This document shows, piece after piece, positions 6,575 to 10,697 of a DNA stretch of 10,697 nt (position 1 is the first letter of the stretch; each line of letters opens with the position of its first letter). The notes beneath the pieces were generated by a model that worked only from the letters and a program-made list of their open reading frames with translations, did no database searches and had not been told where the DNA came from. This stretch comes from Chloroflexota bacterium (lineage in GTDB: Bacteria; Chloroflexota; Anaerolineae; CG2-30-64-16): contig JAKPQT010000627.1 in the NCBI GenBank assembly GCA_029555885.1, positions 1 through 10,697 on the forward strand, given 5' to 3'. Position numbers and translations under genes: made by a program.

Positions 6575-7648
6575 TCATCCGATATGCAACATGCGCTCGA
6601 CCGCCCGGTACGCGCGCACGCGGATGTCCTCCGGCACGTCGATGACGTATTGGGTGTACAGGAGCGAATCGCGCGTCATCTCCAGCGTGATCTGGCCCAT
6701 GTGCGGGCAGCGCACGCTGCACAGCCGGAGCATTTCCTTGTCGGGATTTGCCGCGGCCACATTCTCGCCCATCGAGCACTCGGTCAGCAGCAGATAGTGC
6801 GGCGCCTTGGTCTGCTCGACGTAGCGGATCATGGCGTTGGTGCTGCCGGAGAAGTCGGAGGCCGCGACGACCTCGGGGCTGCACTCCGGATGGGCCAGGA
6901 TGACCACGTCGGGGAACTGGGCCCGCACGTTCGCGATGTCGGCCACGTTGAACTGCTCGTGGACCTCGCAGCGGCCGTTCCAGCCGACCATGTCGTACTC
7001 CATGTCAGTATCGGCGTGGAGTTGGCCATTGGGCAGGCGCGTCGGGAAGATGATGTGCTTGCCCGTCTCGCGGGCCACGTTCCGCGCCAGATATTCGTCG
7101 GGCAGGAAGATGACAGTTTGCGAGCCGAGCGACTCGACGACCGCGGCCGCGTTGCCAGACGTGCAGCAGATGTCGCTCTCGGCCTTGACATCGGCATACG
7201 TATTGACGTAGGTGACGACCGGCACGCCGGGGAAGCGGGCCTTGAGCGCGCGCACGTCATCCGCCGTGATGCTGGCGGCCAGGGAGCAGCCCGCCTTGAG
7301 CGAGGGCAGCAGGACCGTGCGCGAGGGATTGAGGATCTTGGCCGTCTCGGCCATGAACCGGACGCCGCAGAAGACGATGATGTCCCGGTCGGTCGCAGAG
7401 GCCTTCCGGCTCAGGTCCAGCGAGTCGCCCACGTAATCGGGGATGGTGTGAAACAGGGCCGCCTCCATGTAGTTATGGCCCAGGATCACGGCGTTGCGCG
7501 CCACCTTGAGCTGGTTGATTTCGTGGGCCAGCTCCGCTTTGACGCGCAGCTCGAACGCCGGGGTGTAGTCGCCCATGCGTGCAGCGAGGTCCCGGTAGAT
7601 ATCGTCAACCGACTGCCCGGTGCGGTCGGTGGGTTGGAGTGTCGGCAT
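6575..7648 (-). CDS. nadA: Quinolinate synthase (Fe-S)
   Basis: This 357-residue oxygen-sensitive [4Fe-4S] enzyme condenses iminoaspartate with dihydroxyacetone phosphate to quinolinate. Its marks are GHNYMEAALF at 57-66, FCGVRFMAETAKILNP at 93-108 with the cluster ligand Cys94, YVNTYADVKAESDICCTSGN at 147-166, HPECSPEV at 253-260 with Cys256, and LCSVRCPHMGQIT at 309-321 with Cys314. The three ligands agree with the family pattern. It belongs to the longer NadA type, with extra sequence around 200-240 (about 300 residues is usual for the short type). ATG 7648 has AGAGGG 4 nt upstream (7653-7658). It sits between nadC, 90 nt upstream, and nadB, 146 nt downstream, on the same strand, and both gaps are filled by related repeat copies. 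Confidence 0.96.
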   Translation of the reverse strand: MPTLQPTDRTGQSVDDIYRDLAARMGDYTPAFELRVKAELAHEINQLKVARNAVILGHNYMEAALFHTIPDYVGDSLDLSRKASATDRDIIVFCGVRFMAETAKILNPSRTVLLPSLKAGCSLAASITADDVRALKARFPGVPVVTYVNTYADVKAESDICCTSGNAAAVVESLGSQTVIFLPDEYLARNVARETGKHIIFPTRLPNGQLHADTDMEYDMVGWNGRCEVHEQFNVADIANVRAQFPDVVILAHPECSPEVVAASDFSGSTNAMIRYVEQTKAPHYLLLTECSMGENVAAANPDKEMLRLCSVRCPHMGQITLEMTRDSLLYTQYVIDVPEDIRVRAYRAVERMLHIG

Positions 7649-7663
7649 GTGTCCCTCTTATGG

Positions 7664-7766
7664 GTCGCAGGTTCAAAGGTTGAATGTTGAAGGTTGGCTG
7701 TAGCGTTGATGTGCTGCACCGGCGGCAACCTTCAACCTTCAACCTTCAACCTTAAAACCTTCAACG
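7664..7766. repeat. Heptamer-armed inverted repeat, copy 2 (overlaps nadC 3' end)
   Basis: The left arm 7677-7696 and right arm 7726-7745 are inverted complements matching at 19 of 20 positions. The right arm continues as CAACCTT units to about 7766. The 29-nt loop holds the conserved core shared with copy 1 (7694-7715, common parts TTGG, TGT, GCG and TGATGTGCT). On the minus strand the array reads (AAGGTTG)n. It runs into the end of nadC and supplies its last residues and its TGA (7741-7739). Because the unit is 7 nt long and each junction creates TGA, three consecutive units place a stop in every minus-strand frame. Confidence 0.85.
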
Positions 7767-8602
7767 TCCAAACTGATGTCCAGCGCGACGACGGAATGCG
7801 TGAGCGCGCCGACCGAGATGTAGTCTACGCCCGTCCTGGCGATGGCGGCCACGGTGTCCAGGTTGACGCCGCCGGAGGCCTCCAGCGGCACGCGCCCCCC
7901 GGCCAGCCGGACGGCGGCAGCCATAGTGTCCAGGTCCATGTTGTCCAGCATGATGCGGTCCACGGGCGGGTGGAGCGCCAGGGCCTCGCGCAGTTGGTCG
8001 AGCGTCGTGACCTCCACCTCGATGGGCCGGCCGCGCGTGTCCAGGCTGCGCACGCGGCGCACTGCCTCGCTCAGCCCGCCCACGGCCGCAATGTGGTTAT
8101 CCTTGATGAGCGCCATGTCGTACAGCCCGGTCCGGTGGTTCTGCCCGCCGCCGAGCCGCACGGCCCACTTGTCCACCAATCTCAGGCCGGGCACGGTCTT
8201 GCGCGTGTCGAGAATCACCGCGTGCGTGCCGCTGACCGCGTCGACGTAGCGCCGCGTCGCCGTGGCGATCCCCGACATGCGCTGCAGGAAGTTGAGCGCG
8301 GTGCGCTCGCCCGTCAGCAGCGCCCGACCCGGTCCGGCCACCTCTGCAAAACGCTGGTCCCGCTGGAGCGGGTCGCCGTCACGGACGTGCGCCGTAAAGA
8401 CGACCGCCGGGTCGAGCTGCCGGAAGACCTCGCGAGCCACCTCGAGCCCCGCCACGATGCCGCCGGCCTTCGCCAGGAATACGCCGTGGAGCCGCGCGTC
8501 CGCCGGGATCGTGCTGAGCGTGGTCAGGTCGCCGTCGCCGATGTCCTCGGCCAGCGCGCCGGCGATGATGCGCTCCAGGTCGGTCATGTCGATATGCTGC
8601 AT
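7739..8602 (-). CDS. nadC: Nicotinate-nucleotide pyrophosphorylase (quinolinate phosphoribosyltransferase)
   Basis: The 287-residue enzyme converts quinolinate and PRPP to nicotinate mononucleotide, CO2 and pyrophosphate. Motifs: EDIGDGDLT at 19-27, GERTALNFLQRMSGIAT at 98-114, DTRKTVPGLR at 132-141, a Lys/Arg/His-rich substrate loop KWAVRLGGGQNHR at 145-157, IKDNH at 166-170, EVEV at 195-198, EASGGV at 241-246 and SVGALTHS at 263-270. The start at 8602 has GGAG 5 nt upstream; ATG 8587 is an alternative. The frame stays open further upstream, but that part only translates a palindromic repeat. The natural family end is around LDISL, and the following VEGFKVEG is encoded by the heptamer repeat. 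It heads the nadC-nadA-nadB operon; no clear promoter was seen for it in 8603-8752. Confidence 0.95.
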   Translation of the reverse strand: MQHIDMTDLERIIAGALAEDIGDGDLTTLSTIPADARLHGVFLAKAGGIVAGLEVAREVFRQLDPAVVFTAHVRDGDPLQRDQRFAEVAGPGRALLTGERTALNFLQRMSGIATATRRYVDAVSGTHAVILDTRKTVPGLRLVDKWAVRLGGGQNHRTGLYDMALIKDNHIAAVGGLSEAVRRVRSLDTRGRPIEVEVTTLDQLREALALHPPVDRIMLDNMDLDTMAAAVRLAGGRVPLEASGGVNLDTVAAIARTGVDYISVGALTHSVVALDISLDVEGFKVEG

Positions 8603-8621
8603 GACTGCTCCGTGTATGCTC

Positions 8622-8691
8622 ACCGCGAAGGCGCGAAGAGCACAAAGGTTCGGCAAACTGAGGCCCTTAGCGCACTTCGCGTCTTTGCGGT
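8622..8691. repeat. Palindromic intergenic repeat (ACCGCGAAGnCGCGAAG family)
   Basis: The arms ACCGCGAAGGCGCGAAG (8622-8638) and CTTCGCGTCTTTGCGGT (8675-8691) are inverted complements with two differences, both G-U pairs on the plus-strand RNA. The arms are 36 nt apart. Translated on the minus strand the element gives the familiar spurious peptide NRKDAKCAK...LCALRAFAV seen in many repeat-rich genomes. It occupies most of the divergent nadC/nucleotidyltransferase region. The rest of 8603-8752 holds only the promoter described next. Confidence 0.75.
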
Positions 8692-8737
8692 TCATGTCCG
8701 TACTACCGGTCGTTAATCTACCACAAAACCCCCCACG

Positions 8738-8746
8738 TGCTATAAT
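8738..8746 (+). promoter_or_regulatory. Extended -10 promoter for a leaderless transcript
   Basis: TGCTATAAT (TGn plus a consensus TATAAT at 8741-8746) ends 6 bp before the ATG at 8753. Transcription normally starts about 7 bp after the -10, that is, on the A of the ATG. There is no Shine-Dalgarno sequence and no room for one. No good -35 is present at the right distance, which the extended -10 can compensate for. Confidence 0.65.
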
Positions 8747-8752
8747 CCCCGC

Positions 8753-9538
8753 ATGTACAATACCACCTATCCGGAAGTGAACAGCCTCCTGGCCGACCTG
8801 CTGGCGGAGCATTGCCGCGTGCTGGGCGACCAGTTGACCGGCCTGTACCTGTTCGGCTCGCTGGTCAGCGGCGACTTCGATCCCGCGCGCAGCGACGTGG
8901 ACCTGCTCGCCGCGTTGGCCGATGACCTGGATGCTGGGACGATGGAGCGGCTGCGCCTGTTCCACGACGACCTGGCTGCCCGCTATCCGGCCTGGGCGGG
9001 ACGCATCGAGGTGCTCTACCTATCGCTGGAGGGGCTACGCGTCTGCCAAACGACGCCGCACCTGGGCGCGGTCATCAGCCCAGGCGAGCCGTTCCACCCG
9101 CGCGAGCTGAACCGGGACTGGGTGCTCAACTGGTACATGATCCGCGAGGTCGGGGTGACGCTGTACGGGCCGCCGCCGCAGGCTGTGATTCCGCCCATCA
9201 GCCGGGACGAGTTCATCCAGGTCGTGCGGGAGCACCTGAACTGGTGGCGCGGGGCGATCCTGGAGGGGGATGAGATCGAGAACCGGCGGGGTGCGCAGGC
9301 GTACGTGGTGCTGACGATGTGCCGGGCGCTCTACTCGCTGGCGCAGGGCATGCAGGCATCCAAGCCGGCGGCCGCGACGTGGGCGGCCGCGACGTACCCG
9401 GAGTGGGCCGGGCTGATCGCACGCGCACAGGACTGGCGGCTGAACCGGAGTGACGACCCGCTGGACGCGGCGGACCTAGCGGAGGTGCGTGCGTTTGTTG
9501 AGTTTACGATCGGGCAGGCGGGTTCAGGCACCACGTGA
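8753..9538 (+). CDS. AadA-like nucleotidyltransferase (aminoglycoside adenylyltransferase fold, DUF4111-type C-terminus)
   Basis: This 261-residue protein has an N-terminal nucleotidyltransferase domain with the hallmark LYLFGSLVSGDFDPARSDVD (about 32-51): the Gly-Ser nucleotide-binding pair followed by Asp-x-Asp metal ligands. The C-terminal helical domain (about 150-255) resembles that of streptomycin/spectinomycin 3''-adenylyltransferases, including YVVLTMCRALYSLAQG followed by SKPAAATWAA, the 'K..A..W' stretch typical of AadA. Length matches AadA (about 260). Environmental homologues often do not confer resistance, so the substrate is left open. The start is fixed by the promoter only 6 bp upstream (leaderless). 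A 15-nt tandem duplication (from 9368 and 9383) gives the repeat AAATW/AAATY. It converges on the PLD-like gene, with 72 nt between the stops. Confidence 0.85.
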   Translation: MYNTTYPEVNSLLADLLAEHCRVLGDQLTGLYLFGSLVSGDFDPARSDVDLLAALADDLDAGTMERLRLFHDDLAARYPAWAGRIEVLYLSLEGLRVCQTTPHLGAVISPGEPFHPRELNRDWVLNWYMIREVGVTLYGPPPQAVIPPISRDEFIQVVREHLNWWRGAILEGDEIENRRGAQAYVVLTMCRALYSLAQGMQASKPAAATWAAATYPEWAGLIARAQDWRLNRSDDPLDAADLAEVRAFVEFTIGQAGSGTT

Positions 9539-9577
9539 TACGTGTTAATCCGCCCATCCTCGTATGCCATTAGCGAG

Positions 9578-9595
9578 CCGCACAAGCTCTTGCGG
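9578..9595. terminator. Small hairpin between convergent genes
   Basis: CCGCA (9578-9582) and TGCGG (9591-9595) form a 5-bp stem with an 8-nt loop in the 72-nt space between the stops at 9538 and 9611. There is no T-run on either side, so termination activity is uncertain. Confidence 0.3.
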
Positions 9596-9610
9596 GTAGA
9601 TAGGCACAAT

Positions 9611-10489
9611 TCAGAGAGCACGACGCCAGCGCTTGCCATCATACTCGATTAGTCCCTGCCGCTTGAGAGACTGTTGAGCATTGCGAACGTAGTGTTTCCA
9701 CCTTTTGCCGAAGTGAACTTCACCGATTACACGGTCAATCGAGTCATCACAGAGATCAGGGTGAATCTGTTGCACGAATGGGTGTAACTCAGCCGTTGTT
9801 AGCGGGCCTTTTTGCTCCAACAGATACAGGATAGTGTCAGAAAAGATACCGTGAGTTGTCTTTCCTTGTGCGCGAATCCTTAATAGCTCTAGCCTCGCTT
9901 GTGCCGTACGTGCCTCGAATTCCGTCCTCAGATTCTTGCTGATGGATCGCGTAGCTCGCTGTTGAACTATCTTCAAGTCCTCAGTAGCGGATGCCAAAGC
10001 TTCCAAAGTCTCGAACGATACCTTGCTTCCCAGTAATGCATACCGGGTAATATCCTCTGTTAATGTGGCTACCAATGGGGAATTGCGCATGAGAACGCCA
10101 TATTCATAGTTGACGGTGAGGCCGGCAGCCGTCAGATTACCGGACGAAATGATCGCAGTTCGAGCATCTGCGACATAAACTTTGGCATGGAGACCGGGCA
10201 AGTAGGTTACTATGGTGCCTGGTAGAGAAAAGACCAGGTCCCGAAGAGCGCAGATATCAAGAGAACCGCTCAATAGATTGTCTACGGCTAGATTTGTCAG
10301 AACGCTAACGCGAACACCGCTGTTTGATGACTTTGCATGGAGGATTTGGGCGATCTTCGTCAAAGGCTGTCTGCCCAAGTACGGTGACACAAGGAGCAAC
10401 TGTTCCTCTGCCGACTCTACAAGATCATAAAGCGACGAGGCCCAGGGTGAAGTCACGACTTGTACAGAAGCGGTGGGTTCGCCAAACAT
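9611..10489 (-). CDS. PLD-superfamily (HKD) protein with C-terminal winged-helix-like domain, possible nuclease
   Basis: The product is 292 residues. The N-terminal half is a phospholipase D-like domain: LLLVSPYLG at 31-39, then one HKD motif, His101-x-Lys103-x4-Asp108, followed by SSGN at 115-118 (the family's GSxN position) and NYEYGVLM. A single HKD per chain means it would work as a dimer, as in Nuc and the BfiI/NgoFVII restriction nucleases. Residues about 160-210 look helical. The end (about 215-292: ILYLLEQKGPLTTAEL, WKHYVRNAQQSLKRQGLIEYDGKRW) looks like a winged helix of the kind attached to restriction enzymes. No methyltransferase is adjacent. GC content is visibly lower than in all its neighbours, suggesting transfer. 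ATG 10489 has GGAG 7 nt upstream. A DNA repair or defence nuclease is likely; a phospholipase is not. Confidence 0.8.
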   Translation of the reverse strand: MFGEPTASVQVVTSPWASSLYDLVESAEEQLLLVSPYLGRQPLTKIAQILHAKSSNSGVRVSVLTNLAVDNLLSGSLDICALRDLVFSLPGTIVTYLPGLHAKVYVADARTAIISSGNLTAAGLTVNYEYGVLMRNSPLVATLTEDITRYALLGSKVSFETLEALASATEDLKIVQQRATRSISKNLRTEFEARTAQARLELLRIRAQGKTTHGIFSDTILYLLEQKGPLTTAELHPFVQQIHPDLCDDSIDRVIGEVHFGKRWKHYVRNAQQSLKRQGLIEYDGKRWRRAL

Positions 10490-10557
10490 ACCTTGTCTCC
10501 GAAAGCCAAAGCTGTGTAGCCCTTTGGTGCATCCGGCAGGGAAGAGACATTACATAA

Positions 10558-10641
10558 TAGGACGGGTGGGACTCGAACCCACACGGGCTGTTCACCCCTC
10601 GGTTTTTAAGACCGATGCGTATGCCATTTCGCCACCGTCCC
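10558..10641 (-). tRNA. tRNA-Leu (anticodon UAA)
   Basis: A full cloverleaf reads on the minus strand. The acceptor GGGACGG (10641-10635) pairs with CCGTCCT (10565-10559), with a G-U pair at 1-72 and discriminator A at 10558. The D stem is GCG/CGC. The anticodon stem TCGGT/ACCGA carries the loop CTTAAAA (anticodon TAA). There is a class II long variable arm, GGG-TGAACAG-CCC, and a T arm GTGGG-TTCGAGT-CCCAC. The long variable arm and A73 agree with leucine. CCA is not encoded. The remaining 10642-10697 at the window edge shows no other gene. Confidence 0.95.
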
Positions 10642-10697
10642 CAACCCCTAGTGGGTGGGTATGCCGTCTACCCCTACCGGTTGTGGTTTGGGCCTAA

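Noticed and set aside
7664..7766. Heptamer arrays as a CRISPR array
   Set aside because: The units are 7 nt with no spacers of uniform length, and no cas genes are present.
6488..8716. Long plus-strand open frames antisense to nadA and nadC, partly running through the repeat arms
   Set aside because: The heptamer array lacks stops on the plus strand and the high GC keeps frames open. The translated sequences are low-complexity His/Arg/Val-rich and match no family.
8603..8965. Upstream extension of nadC in the same frame
   Set aside because: The extension would translate the palindromic repeat and then antisense of the nucleotidyltransferase. NadC family homology begins at 8602 or 8587.
10473..10697. 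Plus-strand ORF containing VGLEPTRAVHPSVFKTD
   Set aside because: This is the well-known spurious peptide from translating the antisense strand of a tRNA-Leu gene.

Overview
The window is GC-rich (roughly 60-65% by eye) with tightly packed genes and short intergenic spaces full of palindromic and heptameric repeats. The gene content is a Mo/W formate dehydrogenase with an in-frame UGA, a formate channel, an Fe-S quinolinate synthase and a 'TGnTATAAT then ATG' leaderless start. Together with the repeat style (AAGGTTG arrays and an ACCGCGAAGnCGCGAAG palindrome) this suggests an uncultured anaerobic or facultative bacterium, most likely of the phylum Chloroflexota. That placement is an inference from style and has not been tested.

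Layout. Positions 1-649 (+) hold the 3' end of a beta-propeller (BNR/Asp-box) gene, overlapped at ATGA by a small MoaD/ThiS-like protein ending in Gly-Gly. A compound palindrome (660-752) separates this pair from a convergent formate block on the minus strand: the formate dehydrogenase catalytic subunit (4660->1817), then the formate/nitrite channel FocA (1693->785). The dehydrogenase looks like two ORFs split by a TGA at 3532-3530. That TGA lies exactly where the family carries its catalytic Sec/Cys, and a bacterial SECIS hairpin follows it, so it is annotated here as one 947-residue selenoprotein.

Positions 4860-8602 (-) carry the complete de novo route to nicotinate mononucleotide in the order nadC-nadA-nadB: L-aspartate oxidase, quinolinate synthase and quinolinate phosphoribosyltransferase. 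Both gaps inside this operon contain the same unusual repeat: inverted arms of GGTTG heptamers around a shared core of about 22 nt. In the nadC-nadA gap the repeat supplies the last codons and the stop of nadC.

Positions 8603-8752 are a divergent intergenic region with a third palindrome family and a near-consensus extended -10 for a leaderless AadA-like nucleotidyltransferase (8753-9538, +). Converging on it is a lower-GC gene (10489->9611) for a PLD-superfamily protein with a C-terminal winged-helix-like domain, probably acquired. It lies directly 3' of a tRNA-Leu(UAA) gene (10641->10558).

How the genes work together. FocA and the dehydrogenase form a formate transport and oxidation (or CO2 reduction) module, but the usual NuoE/NuoF-like diaphorase subunits are absent from the window. 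The nad genes convert aspartate, dihydroxyacetone phosphate and PRPP to NaMN. The strongest non-routine result is the selenocysteine formate dehydrogenase with its SECIS. The most open question is the repeat element used twice within the nad operon.
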